The notes under the pieces: model-generated
The model's input: only the letters and a program-made list of their open reading frames with translations
Database searches by the model: none
What the model was told of the DNA's origin: nothing
From: Williamsia phyllosphaerae
GTDB taxonomy: Bacteria > Actinomycetota > Actinomycetes > Mycobacteriales > Mycobacteriaceae
Reading direction: 5' to 3'
Length of the DNA: 64,000 nucleotides
Assembly (NCBI RefSeq): GCF_014635305.1
Contig: NZ_BMCS01000001.1
Location: 372,001 to 436,000 of the forward strand
Made by a program: the position numbers and the translations under genes
In this document: positions 1-8,391 of the stretch, in pieces
Layout: every line of letters begins with the position of its first letter
Position numbering within the stretch: position 1 is the first letter of the stretch

Positions 1-18
1 GGTGGGCGAGTCGGCCAT
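1..18 (-). CDS. Possible 5' end of a divergent gene leaving the window
   Basis: On the minus strand an AAAGGAG Shine-Dalgarno (30..24) precedes ATG codons at 21 and 18. The second ATG has the better spacing (5 nt), and only the first residues (MADSPT) are visible before the window edge. The divergent position next to a TetR gene suggests it is the target of that regulator. Product unknown. Confidence 0.35.
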
Positions 19-47
19 CATGGCTCCTTTAAGATACGGATAGTGTC

Positions 48-57
48 TTGACGTCAA
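48..57. promoter_or_regulatory. Palindrome TTGACGTCAA in the tetR divergent promoter region
   Basis: A perfect 10-bp palindrome lies between the divergent starts at 18 (minus) and 117 (plus). It also offers a TTGACG -35 hexamer in both directions. It is a candidate operator for the adjacent TetR protein; its function is inferred from position only. Confidence 0.35.
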
Positions 58-116
58 AATGCTAGATTGCTCCGACGAGATACGCAACGTTTCTTATCGA
101 CCGGCAGGGACACGAC

Positions 117-707
117 ATGACAGCGACGCGGCGGCGTGGCGCCGAACTGGACGACGCCATCTACCGGGCCGTGTTCGACGAACTGGTCGACCACGGATAC
201 GTCGGACTCACCTTCGAGGGCGTCGCCCGTCGCGCACAGACCAGCAAGCCCGTGCTCTATCGGCGGTGGCCCAATCGGCTCGACATGGTGGTGGCCGCGC
301 TGACCAGCGCGAGCGACGACGTCATCCAGGCGGCCGACACCGGCTCTCTCGCAGGCGATGTGGAGGCCACCCTGCGGCTCGTCCTCGATCGGCTCGAGTC
401 CATGGGGCGGTCCATCGCACTGGGAGTGCTCGCCGACGCCGCCGCATCCCCGGGCACCGGAACCCTGCGGATCCTGCAGACCAAGGGCGTCGCGCTCAGC
501 GATGCGATGCTCGACCGAGCCCGCACTCGAGGCGAGATCGGGCCGGCGCCGCTACCGGAACGCGTCCGCTCGCTGCCGTTCGACATGGCGCGCTACGAGT
601 TCCTGGTCAACGGCGATCTCACGGCCGACGCCATCCACGACATCGTCACCACGGTGTTCTGTCCGCTGGTCACGCTTCTCGCAGGGGGCTCTGACCAGCC
701 GATTTAA
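117..707 (+). CDS. TetR/AcrR-family transcriptional regulator
   Basis: A 196-residue TetR repressor of normal length. The N-terminal helix-turn-helix covers about residues 12-58, with the usual K-x-x-L/V-Y-x-x-W/F pattern in the recognition region (KPVLYRRWPNR). A helical ligand-binding domain follows. The start is ATG 117 with a purine-rich GGCAGGGA stretch upstream. It is divergent from a gene that leaves the window to the left, its most likely target, and a perfect palindrome lies between the two. The effector cannot be told from the sequence. It ends 70 bp before tRNA-Pro and shows no link to the catabolic module to its right. Confidence 0.85.
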   Translation: MTATRRRGAELDDAIYRAVFDELVDHGYVGLTFEGVARRAQTSKPVLYRRWPNRLDMVVAALTSASDDVIQAADTGSLAGDVEATLRLVLDRLESMGRSIALGVLADAAASPGTGTLRILQTKGVALSDAMLDRARTRGEIGPAPLPERVRSLPFDMARYEFLVNGDLTADAIHDIVTTVFCPLVTLLAGGSDQPI

Positions 708-776
708 TACCGATTGCGGTGTGGATGTAGGCTGAACGAGGCTGTTCGCGAGAGAGTGCGACGCGGACGGAAGCCA

Positions 777-850
777 CGGGGTGTGGCGCAGCTTGGTAGC
801 GTGCTTCGTTCGGGACGAAGAGGTCGTGGGTTCGAATCCCGCCACCCCGA
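777..850 (+). tRNA. tRNA-Pro (anticodon CGG)
   Basis: A full cloverleaf can be folded by eye. Acceptor stem CGGGGTG (777-783) pairs with CACCCCG (843-849), with discriminator A850. The D-stem is GCGC/GCGT. The anticodon stem CTTCG/CGAAG (804-808/816-820) encloses loop TTCGGGA, giving anticodon CGG at 811-813. The T-arm GTGGG-TTCGAAT-CCCGC is canonical. CCA is not encoded. It reads the proline codon CCG. Confidence 0.97.
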
Positions 851-871
851 CGTGTTGGTTGAGACACAGAA

Positions 872-906
872 GAGGCCCTGACCAGGGGAAACCCGGTCGG
901 GGCTTC
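872..906 (+). terminator. Hairpin downstream of tRNA-Pro
   Basis: GAGGCCCTGACC (872-883) can pair with GGTCGGGGCTTC (895-906), with G-U pairs, around an 11-nt loop. A short T-containing stretch (CTCGTTT) follows. The position 22 nt after the tRNA suggests its terminator. Confidence 0.6.
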
Positions 907-913
907 CTCGTTT

Positions 914-1309
914 CCGGGGTCGCGCCAGATCTCCGCCAGTCCGCACAGTCCGCAGGAGAAAAACTCCGCCCGGGTTTCGGGGCGATTTTGAGGCTCGGTG
1001 GGCGGTTGGTCGTCATGGCCGAGTGTTGAACACCGTTGACGGCGTGAGCTTCCGCGCCGGTGACTGCTGTGCATTCTTCGCGTCCACCTAAGAGGTCACG
1101 CCGGCTGGGAATCACGCACGGACGAAGCGATTCGTGATCGCCGACCAACATCTATGACGGGCAAGTTTTGACCGAGAGAACTCACCGATCACGCCGTCCA
1201 TACGGTGCAAGCGAAACATTTATTGTTCGACAATCAGACTGTCGGTCAATGGTCTACTCTCCGAACCAGCGAACGTCCTCTTAGGCGTTCCCTAAAAAGG
1301 AGAAATGCC
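914..1309. other. Intergenic region upstream of the permease
   Basis: About 400 bp without a recognisable gene; the frames open here lack family resemblance. It holds the GntR-like operator at 1222-1234 and the Shine-Dalgarno AAGGAG just before the GTG at 1310. I see nothing else in it. Confidence 0.6.
1222..1234. promoter_or_regulatory. GntR-like operator, site A (ATTGT-TCG-ACAAT)
   Basis: A 13-bp palindrome matching the FadR/GntR operator pattern TNGTNNNACNA. A second imperfect copy follows at once (ACTGTCGGTCAAT). It lies 75 bp upstream of the permease start. Equivalent palindromes occur at 2885 and 6228 and a related inverted repeat at 4227, each before a gene of the same module. The likely binder is the GntR/FCD protein encoded at 7657-8391. 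Confidence 0.6.
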
Positions 1310-2878
1310 GTGCCAGAGGGTCACGAACAGCTGTCCGACGACGAAAAGCACCTCGCATCGCTCGGGTACACCCAGGAGCTGAACCGCTCCTGGTCGAGCT
1401 TCAGCAACTTCGCCATCTCGTTCTCGATCATCTCGATCCTGGCGGGCTGCTTCACCTCGTTCGGCCTCGGCTGGAACAACGGCGGGCCCGCCGCCATCGC
1501 GTGGGGCTGGCCCATCGTGTCGGTATTCATCCTCATCATCGGACTGTGCATGTCCGAACTTGTGTCAGCCTTCCCCACCTCCGGCGGCATCTACTGGTGG
1601 GCAAGCAAACTCGGAGGCGCCAAGGCGGGCTTCTACACCGGCTGGCTGAACCTGATCGGCCTCATCGCCATCCTCGCGTCGACGGCCTACGGCGCGGCGA
1701 CGTTCCTCGACCTCACCCTCAGCACGTTCAGCGAGACGTGGCTGGCCGGTTACAGCCTGACGAGGGTCTTCGTCCTCTTTCTGGTGATCCTGGCGATGTC
1801 GGCGATCATCAACATCTTCTCTTCGCACCTGCTGGCTGTCATCAACAACATCTCGGTCTGGTGGCACGTGGCGGGCGCAGCCCTCGTCATCGCCATCCTC
1901 ATCGTGGTGCCCAAGCATCACGCCAGCGTGTCCGACGTCTTCGCCAAGACCATCAACAACACCGGCATGTTCAGTGGTGCCACGTCCGGGGTCGGTTGGC
2001 TGATCTTCGTGCTGCCGATCTCGGCGATCCTCACCCAGTACACGATCACCGGCTACGACGCGTCCGCGCACATATCCGAGGAAACCAAGGGCGCGGCCGA
2101 CGGCGCAGCCAAAGGCATTTGGCGGGCCATCGTCTACTCCGCCATCGGCGGCTGGATTTTGTTGCTCACCTTCCTGTTCGCGGTGAACGATTCGAACGCG
2201 GTGTCAGCAGGTGGCGGTGCGGTAGCGGTGATCCTTAGCCAGGCGATGAGCTCGCCGTGGGTGGGCGTCGTGTTGCTGATCTCGACGGCCGGTCAGCTGT
2301 TCTGCCTCACTGCCGTCCAGACCAGTAGTTCGCGGATGCTGTTCGCGTTCAGCCGCGACCGCGCGGTGCCTGGTCACCAGCTGTGGTCGAAGGTCAGCAA
2401 GAACAAGATTCCCGCCAACGGCGTGATCGTCACCGCCGCGATCGCGGCGATCATCACGTTGCCGGCGCTGGTGGAAGTCGACATCAACGGCGCACCCGTC
2501 CCGGTCGCATTCTTCGCCGTGGCCTCCATCGGCGTCGTCGGCCTGTACCTGTGCTTCGCGGTGCCGATCTACTTCCGCTGGAAGGCCGGTGACTCGTTCC
2601 CGGTCGGCAAGTGGAATCTGCGCGGTCACCACAGGTGGATGGCACCCGTCGCGCTCGTCGAGATCATCGTCACCTCGATCATCGCCATGTTCCCGACGTC
2701 GTTGGGTGGCATGCCGTGGGACGCGAGCTTTGAGTGGAAGTTCGTCAACTACACCCCGCTACTCGTCGGCGGCGTGCTGATCCTGCTGTTCGTCTACTGG
2801 CACGTGTCGGTGAAGAAGTGGTTCACCGGACCCATCAAGCAGGTGTCAACCGTCGCCGAGGAACTCGACCTCATGTAG
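1310..2878 (+). CDS. APC-superfamily amino acid/amine permease (ACT/GABA-permease type)
   Basis: A 522-residue polytopic membrane protein with about 12 hydrophobic segments. The N-terminal block (LASLGYTQELNRSWSSFSNF) and the following stretch around GWNNGGPA are typical of the APC branch that holds GABA, choline and amino acid permeases. The start is GTG 1310, set by AAGGAG at 1297-1302; an upstream in-frame ATG at 1205 has no ribosome-binding site. It should import the nitrogenous substrate of the enzymes encoded at 4360-9080, and it shares their operator. The substrate is not deducible; a gamma- or beta-amino acid would fit the neighbouring class III aminotransferase. Confidence 0.85.
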   Translation: MPEGHEQLSDDEKHLASLGYTQELNRSWSSFSNFAISFSIISILAGCFTSFGLGWNNGGPAAIAWGWPIVSVFILIIGLCMSELVSAFPTSGGIYWWASKLGGAKAGFYTGWLNLIGLIAILASTAYGAATFLDLTLSTFSETWLAGYSLTRVFVLFLVILAMSAIINIFSSHLLAVINNISVWWHVAGAALVIAILIVVPKHHASVSDVFAKTINNTGMFSGATSGVGWLIFVLPISAILTQYTITGYDASAHISEETKGAADGAAKGIWRAIVYSAIGGWILLLTFLFAVNDSNAVSAGGGAVAVILSQAMSSPWVGVVLLISTAGQLFCLTAVQTSSSRMLFAFSRDRAVPGHQLWSKVSKNKIPANGVIVTAAIAAIITLPALVEVDINGAPVPVAFFAVASIGVVGLYLCFAVPIYFRWKAGDSFPVGKWNLRGHHRWMAPVALVEIIVTSIIAMFPTSLGGMPWDASFEWKFVNYTPLLVGGVLILLFVYWHVSVKKWFTGPIKQVSTVAEELDLM

Positions 2879-2884
2879 CCACAC

Positions 2885-2897
2885 ATTGTCTAACAAT
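2885..2897. promoter_or_regulatory. GntR-like operator, site B (ATTGT-CTA-ACAAT)
   Basis: The palindrome starts 7 bp after the permease stop and is followed by a further half-site (CCGGACAAT, ending about 2912). Being downstream of the permease and 196 bp upstream of the luxR start, it most likely serves the luxR promoter. Confidence 0.55.
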
Positions 2898-3092
2898 TGA
2901 CAGCCGGACAATATAGGCTCAGAATCCTTGTGCGGCTCACCACCGAATGGCGTGCAGCGCTGGAGCGAGAAGCTGGGTTCACCGACGACGGTGCCCGGGG
3001 TTCGGTGAGCGAGTGACGGCGTCGCGACACGGCGCGACAGATGCACGATGTGGTGCTTGAATCCATTTGACGGACAGCACTCGAGGAGTGCC

Positions 3093-4082
3093 ATGACTGA
3101 TCTTTACACGCGAGTGCTCACCGATGTGTCCTACGCGGCGGGTTCCTCCGGCCTGGCCGGAGCCGGGGAAGACGTTTTGACGCTTCTACAAGAGGGCACA
3201 CACCACGAGGCTGCAGCATTGTTGGCCTGGGACCGTCTAGAGCAGCGGCATCGCCCGATTGCCAGCGCGGGCTACCGCCCAGAAACTTTGGAGTTCCTTG
3301 GCGACCCGTATTTCGCATCGGACGAGAACCGTGTGCTGAAGGTGGCGCGGGGGCCGGTGAGAACCGATGATCTGCCGCATTACCGCGATACCCCCACGTT
3401 TCGTGAGGTGATGGCTCCGGCGGGGTTCCAGGACGGAATGACGAGCCGTCTGTACCGCGACGACGGAACTTATGCGGGGATGTTTCACGTCTCAGCCGGG
3501 GCTGCCGGCACCTTCGACCACCGAGCGAAGGATCTCGTCGCGGCGTTGACGACGGTGCTTTCCCGCCTCACCGTCGCCACCTCACCGCCGTCTCTACTGC
3601 CCCCAGCACCTGAAGGCGCCATGGTCGGCGTCGTCGACCGTTTCGGACAAGTGAGGTCGGTCGATGGCTTTCGAGTTCCCGACGCGCTGGTAGACCCCCA
3701 CTTCGGCGTGGTCGTCGCCCGGTTCCTGCGCTCGTTGAACCCTGCCCTGGTGGGCCTGTGGCCCACCGACCACAGGTGGTCGGCAGTGACGTTGACGCGC
3801 ATCGTCGACCGCGGCTTGCACGAGGCCGCTCTGGTTCAGCAGGTCGTGGTAGACCCCATTCCTCATGGCCTGTCCAACAGAGAGCTCGACATCCTGTCGG
3901 CAATGGCGTCCGGGCATTCCAATCGTGAGATCGCCGTCCTACGGTCGATTTCGGTGCGGACGGTGACATCGCACGTAGAGAGCATCCTGCGCAAGATGAA
4001 TGTCGGCTCACGCGCGAGCGCCGTGGTGGCCGCCACGCAGCAGAGGTTGCTGCGCGTGGACTGCGCTCAGTCGATGATCTGA
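3093..4082 (+). CDS. LuxR-family regulator with GAF-like sensor domain (DmfR-like position)
   Basis: A 329-residue regulator. A GAF-like N-terminal half (about residues 20-190) is followed by a C-terminal LuxR/GerE helix-turn-helix at about 265-325 (LSNRELDILSAMASGHSNRE, then the V-R-T-V-x-x-H-V recognition helix). The start is ATG 3093 with GAGGAG at 3083-3088. Its last codons overlap, antisense, the stop of a decayed dimethylformamidase large-subunit fragment (4067-4194), so the two genes were once convergent. In Paracoccus a LuxR-type protein, DmfR, activates the dimethylformamidase genes. I infer that this protein descends from such a regulator and may still act on the intact amidase operon at 14481-17177. 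A 3'-terminal remnant of a second luxR copy sits at 14445-14478. Confidence 0.85.
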   Translation: MTDLYTRVLTDVSYAAGSSGLAGAGEDVLTLLQEGTHHEAAALLAWDRLEQRHRPIASAGYRPETLEFLGDPYFASDENRVLKVARGPVRTDDLPHYRDTPTFREVMAPAGFQDGMTSRLYRDDGTYAGMFHVSAGAAGTFDHRAKDLVAALTTVLSRLTVATSPPSLLPPAPEGAMVGVVDRFGQVRSVDGFRVPDALVDPHFGVVVARFLRSLNPALVGLWPTDHRWSAVTLTRIVDRGLHEAALVQQVVVDPIPHGLSNRELDILSAMASGHSNREIAVLRSISVRTVTSHVESILRKMNVGSRASAVVAATQQRLLRVDCAQSMI

Positions 4083-4194
4083 TCCAGGGGGCGCCCGAGG
4101 ACGTTGCCGGTGACACTGGCGACGTCGTCGTATCCGCTGTGCGACAGCGCAGCGGTCAGCCAATCGATCCGACCGAGAAGAACCCGACCGCCGG
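4067..4194 (-). pseudogene. C-terminal remnant of a second dimethylformamidase-type large subunit
   Basis: Reading on the minus strand, the last ~46 codons closely match the C-terminus of the intact large subunit at 14481-16799. GFFSVGSI in one frame is followed, after a frame change, by LTAALSHSGYDD, TGNVLG and the identical end PLDQIID-stop. About 22 nt that encode KRFVNKE in the intact gene are missing. The first 26 nt on the plus strand are identical to 14479-14504. No upstream part of the gene survives here. The remnant overlaps the luxR stop. Confidence 0.88.
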
Positions 4195-4226
4195 TATTGA
4201 CGCACGGATGCGTCGGCCATACGGTG

Positions 4227-4247
4227 ATTGTCGGATTGACGGACAAT
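4227..4247. promoter_or_regulatory. GntR-like operator half-sites, site D
   Basis: ATTGTC (4227-4232) and GACAAT (4242-4247) form an inverted repeat with a 9-bp spacer, 113 bp upstream of the kinase start at 4360. The half-sites match those of sites A, B and C but the spacing is wider, so this site is less certain. Confidence 0.45.
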
Positions 4248-4359
4248 CCGCCCGCCTGCCCTCCTCGCTCGGGCGGACCGCGGTCTGACAGCGGTTGCGA
4301 GATCGATTTCTCGACACGGCTGCACGACTTTGCAGCCGTCGTGCCGAAAGGAAGACCGT

Positions 4360-5616
4360 ATGACACACATCGCCGTCATCGCCGACGACTACACGGGCGG
4401 TACCGACGCCGCAGCAGCTCTGCGCCGCAGTGGACTTCGCGTCGTCATGCTCTTCGGCGTCCCGGCCCCGGGGAGCACCCTGCAGAACTGCGATGCGGTC
4501 GTGGTCGGAATCAAATTTCGTAGCATCGCGCGCGCGGAGGCGTGCGAGTACGTCGAGCGAACGGTCGCCTGGCTCCGTGAGAACGGCGTCAACCGGTACT
4601 TCTACAAGTACTGTTCGACCTTCGACTCCACACCGGAGGGCAACATCGGTCCGGTATGTGACCTCCTTCTGACACTCACCGGCGCTCGATACACGATCGT
4701 CTGTCCAGCCACGCCGCTACACCTGCGCACCACGTACCTGGGACACCTCTTCGTCGACGACACGTTGCTCAGCGAGTCGTCCATGCGGACTCATCCGCTG
4801 ACACCGATGACGGACTCGAACCTGGTGCGATGGCTGTCGCTGCAGACCGAATCCATGGTGGGGTCGGTGCCGCTCAACGTGGTGCGCGCCGGCCACGAGG
4901 CGGTGATCGAACGTGTGAACGGACTGGTCGACCAGGGTGTTCGGCACATAGTCGCAGATGCCACCAACGATTCCGATCTTGACTCCATTGCCGCTGGGCA
5001 CGAGTCGGCCGTCCTCAGTGGCGGTGCAGGCCTGGTGGAGGCAGTGGGACGAAACCTGGGCGCGTCTCTTCCCGCGGACGAGCATCCGATGGGCAGCCGC
5101 GATGCACCTGACGCCTCGAGTGGGACTCTGGTGCTCGCCGGAAGCTGTTCGGAGGCAACCCTGGAGCAGGTACGGCGGGCGCGACTGACCATGCCGGCCT
5201 TGCGGCTGGATCCAGGCGACATCCCCGATGCAGACACTCTCGTCGACACAGCCGTCGCGTGGAACGAGGCGCAGGACCAGACCCGCCCGCGGTTGATCTA
5301 CACCTCCGCTGCTGCCGAGGAGAGGCGCCGGGGTGCGATGGCCATGGGGCCCGACACCCCGCAGATTCTCGAGCATGTACTCGCCCGGATCGCCTCGAGG
5401 GCGGTCGAGCAGGGCGCGCGCCGAATCGTCGTCGCGGGTGGCGAGACGTCGGGAGCCGTAGTGGCTGAACTCGGCGTGCAGCAGGTCCTCGTCGGCGCGG
5501 AGGCTGCGCCCGGTGTCCCCTGGTGCACGACGGTGTCGGGCGATCCGATCTCGCTCCTGCTCAAGTCCGGCAACTTCGGCGATCCCGACTTCCTCGCGAA
5601 ATCCGCGTCCGCGTGA
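4360..5616 (+). CDS. otnK: OtnK-type four-carbon acid sugar kinase (DUF1537 family)
   Basis: A 418-residue protein of the four-carbon acid sugar kinase family. The family opening is clear (VIADDYTGGTDAAAALRRSGL, residues 6-26). The N-terminal substrate-binding domain spans about 1-230, and the C-terminal nucleotide-binding domain carries the glycine-rich VVAGGETSGAV. Known members phosphorylate threonate, erythronate or 3-oxo-tetronate at O4. ATG 4360 is set by AAAGGAAG at 4347-4353. The stop overlaps the next gene's ATG (TGATG), so the two are translationally coupled. With a class II aldolase as partner, 3-oxo-tetronate kinase is the best guess. The usual OtnI isomerase and tetronate dehydrogenase genes are absent; an aminotransferase is nearby instead. 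Confidence 0.8.
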   Translation: MTHIAVIADDYTGGTDAAAALRRSGLRVVMLFGVPAPGSTLQNCDAVVVGIKFRSIARAEACEYVERTVAWLRENGVNRYFYKYCSTFDSTPEGNIGPVCDLLLTLTGARYTIVCPATPLHLRTTYLGHLFVDDTLLSESSMRTHPLTPMTDSNLVRWLSLQTESMVGSVPLNVVRAGHEAVIERVNGLVDQGVRHIVADATNDSDLDSIAAGHESAVLSGGAGLVEAVGRNLGASLPADEHPMGSRDAPDASSGTLVLAGSCSEATLEQVRRARLTMPALRLDPGDIPDADTLVDTAVAWNEAQDQTRPRLIYTSAAAEERRRGAMAMGPDTPQILEHVLARIASRAVEQGARRIVVAGGETSGAVVAELGVQQVLVGAEAAPGVPWCTTVSGDPISLLLKSGNFGDPDFLAKSASA

Positions 5617-6221
5617 TGGACACGATGGCAGCGGAGCGAACCGCCATTGTCCGTCATGGGGCGTCGCTGTTCGACCGTCGGCTGACAGCGGGACGAACCG
5701 GCAACATCAGCGTGCGGGTGGGCGATCGGATCCTGATCACGCCAACCGGAACCTCGTTGGGTGGCCTGATACCTGGCGAACTGGCACTTCTCGATCTGAA
5801 CGGTGTGCACCTGGACGGATCCAAACCCTCCAAGGAATGGCCGATCCACGTCGAAACCTACCGCGCCCGACCCGATTCGCGTGCCGTCGTCCACCTGCAC
5901 AGCTCACATGCGGCAGCTGTGTCCTGCCTGGCCGGGCTCGACGTCGCGGACTGCCTGCCCCCGTTGACCGCTTATCACGTGATGCGGGTCGGACGGGTAC
6001 CTCTCATCCCGTACATCCCTCCGGGTGATCCGGCCCTCGGCCAGAAGGTGGGGCATGCCATGCGTGCAGCGCACTCTGTGTTGCTGGCCAACCACGGCTC
6101 GGTACTGGCAGGCAAAACTCTGGCCGATGCCGTGGATGCTGCTGAGGAACTCGAAGAGACGGCGCGGATCCTTTTGTTAGTGGGCGACCGACCCGTCTCC
6201 CTGGTCGACCACCGCCGCTAG
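5616..6221 (+). CDS. otnC: Class II aldolase-family protein, OtnC-like 3-oxo-tetronate 4-phosphate decarboxylase
   Basis: A 201-residue class II aldolase/adducin-family enzyme. The fold markers are GRTGNISVR near the N-terminus, the HLHSSH zinc-binding motif at about residues 90-95 and a later conserved His in NHGSV. In the Otn pathway the partner of the kinase decarboxylates 3-oxo-tetronate 4-phosphate to dihydroxyacetone phosphate. ATG 5616 shares its A with the kinase stop codon; a GTG one codon upstream is also possible. The tight coupling to the kinase makes this role the most likely one, though a related sugar-phosphate aldolase activity cannot be excluded. Confidence 0.8.
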   Translation: MDTMAAERTAIVRHGASLFDRRLTAGRTGNISVRVGDRILITPTGTSLGGLIPGELALLDLNGVHLDGSKPSKEWPIHVETYRARPDSRAVVHLHSSHAAAVSCLAGLDVADCLPPLTAYHVMRVGRVPLIPYIPPGDPALGQKVGHAMRAAHSVLLANHGSVLAGKTLADAVDAAEELEETARILLLVGDRPVSLVDHRR

Positions 6222-6227
6222 CCGCAT

Positions 6228-6240
6228 ATTGTCGGACAAT
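6228..6240. promoter_or_regulatory. GntR-like operator, site C (ATTGT-CGG-ACAAT)
   Basis: This is the cleanest copy of the module's palindrome, 158 bp upstream of the aminotransferase GTG. The following sequence (TGACAGTCAGACATAGG) resembles that after site B, so palindrome plus half-site was probably duplicated as a unit. It should autoregulate the aminotransferase-gntR-racemase operon. Confidence 0.6.
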
Positions 6241-6398
6241 TGACAGTCAGACATAGGGCTGGCATCATTGCTTTCCAAGGTGATCAGCACGTCGGACCGA
6301 ATGCCAAGAGCTTGTCCCGCGCTCGGACCACCGCCCGAACTGATCGGGCGGAAATTCAACTGAGAAATAAGCATGTTTGCTGTGATAGGAGAACAATC

Positions 6399-7682
6399 GT
6401 GACCGAGACCAGCTACTGGCATCCCTTCGCTCAGATGAGCGCGGTGAAGAACGACACCGTGACGATCGTGCGCGGCGAAGGTCGCACGGTGTGGGACGCA
6501 GAGGGCAACAGCTACCTCGATTCCCTTGCCGGCTTGTGGTACTGCAATGTCGGGTTGGGTCGCACCGAGATCGCGGACGTTGCCCGTCAGCAAGCAATCG
6601 ATCTCGCGGCGTTCCAAACCTTCGACGTGTTCACCACTCCGAACACCGAGCTCTTCGCCTCGCGAATCGCTGACTACCTTCCCTTCCCCGACGGCAAGAT
6701 CTTCTTCACCGCCGGCGGTGGCTCGGAGGCAGTCGACACGGCGGCCAAGCTGGCCCGCCTGTATTGGTCGGTCGTCGAACAACCCAGCAAGAAGATGATC
6801 ATCAGCCGCACCCGGGCCTACCACGGCATGAACGCCTACGGGACCTCGCTCGCCGGCCTCCCCGCCAACCTCGCCGGTCTCGGACCAATGGTCGAGTCGG
6901 TGGCGCAGGTGCCGTGGAACGATGCCGAAGCCCTTCGGACCAAGATCACCGAACTGGGCGCCGACAACGTAGCGGCATTCTTCTGCGAGCCGATCGTTGG
7001 CGCAGGCGGAGTGCTTCACCCACCGCAGGGTTACCTCCCCGAGATCGAGAAGATCTGCCGCGAGAACAACGTGCTGCTCGTGATCGACGAGGTGGTCTCC
7101 GCGTTCGGCCGCGGTGGCGACTGGTTCTCCTCCGGCCGCTACGGAATTCAGCCCGACATGATCACCATGGCCAAGGGCTTGACGTCCGGTTACGCACCGC
7201 TCGGCGCGGTCGCGATCGCGCCGCGCGTATCAGACGTGTTCTGGAAGGACGGCTCGACCGCCGTGTTCCGGCACGGTTACACGTATTCCGGACACGCGAT
7301 GGCCACCGCGGTCGGCAACGCCAACCTGGACATACTCGAAAAGGAAAGCCTCGTAGACCGAGTGGCCGAATACGAATCCGTGATGGCATCGCATCTGGCC
7401 CCGCTGGCCGATCACCCGTTGGTCGACGAGGTACGCGCCGGCGTGGGTTTGCTCGGAGCCGTCAACATCGATCCGAAGGTCAAGGAGGCGAATCCCGCCG
7501 TGCTGGCCAAAGTTGTTCGCGAAGCCCGCAAGCGCGGCGTGATCACCCGTAACCTCGGAGACGTTGCGTTGCAGGTGTCGCCCGCATTCACCATCACCGA
7601 CGAGGAACTGGCGAAGCTGGCCGGCACCATCCACGAAAGCCTGGAGGTGGTTTCACATGAGTCCGACTTCGTTAGGCCCTGA
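6399..7682 (+). CDS. Class III (omega-amino acid:pyruvate type) aminotransferase
   Basis: A 427-residue PLP-dependent class III aminotransferase of normal length. The Schiff-base lysine is K259 in MAKGLTSGYAPLG. VIDEV at about 228-232 supplies the PLP-binding Asp. The start is GTG 6399 with AGGAGAA at 6388-6394. The sequence is closest in style to beta-alanine/omega-amine:pyruvate transaminases. It heads an operon with gntR (overlapping by 26 bp) and a racemase-like gene, and its operator ties it to the upstream kinase/aldolase. A beta-amino acid substrate would yield a 3-oxo acid, exactly what the kinase family uses; this is inference. Confidence 0.85.
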   Translation: MTETSYWHPFAQMSAVKNDTVTIVRGEGRTVWDAEGNSYLDSLAGLWYCNVGLGRTEIADVARQQAIDLAAFQTFDVFTTPNTELFASRIADYLPFPDGKIFFTAGGGSEAVDTAAKLARLYWSVVEQPSKKMIISRTRAYHGMNAYGTSLAGLPANLAGLGPMVESVAQVPWNDAEALRTKITELGADNVAAFFCEPIVGAGGVLHPPQGYLPEIEKICRENNVLLVIDEVVSAFGRGGDWFSSGRYGIQPDMITMAKGLTSGYAPLGAVAIAPRVSDVFWKDGSTAVFRHGYTYSGHAMATAVGNANLDILEKESLVDRVAEYESVMASHLAPLADHPLVDEVRAGVGLLGAVNIDPKVKEANPAVLAKVVREARKRGVITRNLGDVALQVSPAFTITDEELAKLAGTIHESLEVVSHESDFVRP

Positions 7683-8391
7683 TGGGGTCCAAGCCGATTC
7701 CGACGGCTCGCGTACGCGGCCGCGCGGACTGGCGCGGCCCAAGACGCTCACCCATGCCGTTATCGATCACATTGCCGAGGCCGTAATCCGCGGGGAGTAT
7801 CCGCCGGGTTCACAGCTGCCCGAGGTCACCCTCGCCGCGGAGCTCAATACCGCCCGGGGGACGGTGCGAGAAGCGTTGCGTGCCCTGCAGGATCGGGGTC
7901 TGGTGGAGATCCACCCACACCGCGGTGCCTTCGTCCAGAGCATCGGCGAGAAGCGGGTCCGCGAGGTGTTCAATCTCCGCGCACTGCTGGAATGCTATGC
8001 GCTGCGTACTGCGATGACACGGGGCCACGTCGACGAGGCTGCCCTGGGAACCATTCGGGCCGCCTTCGCCGAGCTCGAGGATGCCTACCGCCGCCGCGAC
8101 CTGTTCGCGGTCGTCGATGCCGACATCGAACTGCATTACGTGATCGCCTCCACCTGTCGAGAAGACCTACTACTGGACCATCTCAAGTCCATTCAGATGG
8201 AGACTCGGCGGGTCATCATCCTGACGAAGGTGCTCGATTCGGATGCGAAGGCCGAGCCCGACTCCCACCGGCCGGTCATCGAAGCCATCGAGTCCGGCGA
8301 TGTCGAACTCGCCGTGTCGCGTCTCGACGACCACATCTGCCAGTCCCGCGAACAGCTGTTGGTCCGACTCCAAGAAAGAGATCCGTCATGA
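7657..8391 (+). CDS. GntR-family regulator, FCD (FadR) subfamily
   Basis: A 244-residue GntR regulator. The winged helix is at about residues 28-90 (GEYPPGSQLPEVTLAAELNT, then RGTVREALRALQDRGLVEI). The all-helical FCD domain runs from about 100 to 235 and has the family's acid and histidine metal/ligand residues (for example ELHYVIA and SHRPVIEAIESGD). The start is ATG 7657 with GGAGG at 7643-7647, inside the end of the aminotransferase gene. FCD regulators bind TNGTNNNACNA palindromes; three exact copies lie at 1222, 2885 and 6228 and a related repeat at 4227. It is the obvious candidate for the module's repressor. Confidence 0.9.
   Translation: MSPTSLGPDGVQADSDGSRTRPRGLARPKTLTHAVIDHIAEAVIRGEYPPGSQLPEVTLAAELNTARGTVREALRALQDRGLVEIHPHRGAFVQSIGEKRVREVFNLRALLECYALRTAMTRGHVDEAALGTIRAAFAELEDAYRRRDLFAVVDADIELHYVIASTCREDLLLDHLKSIQMETRRVIILTKVLDSDAKAEPDSHRPVIEAIESGDVELAVSRLDDHICQSREQLLVRLQERDPS

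Noticed and set aside
59..694. A long Arg-rich open frame overlapping the tetR gene in another frame
   Set aside because: Composition (Arg/Pro/His-rich, no fold) is typical of an alternative-frame artefact in high-GC DNA; the 117-707 frame has a clear TetR helix-turn-helix.
777..850. tRNA-Pro as attachment site of an integrated element
   Set aside because: No integrase gene and no direct repeat of the tRNA 3' end were noticed in the window.
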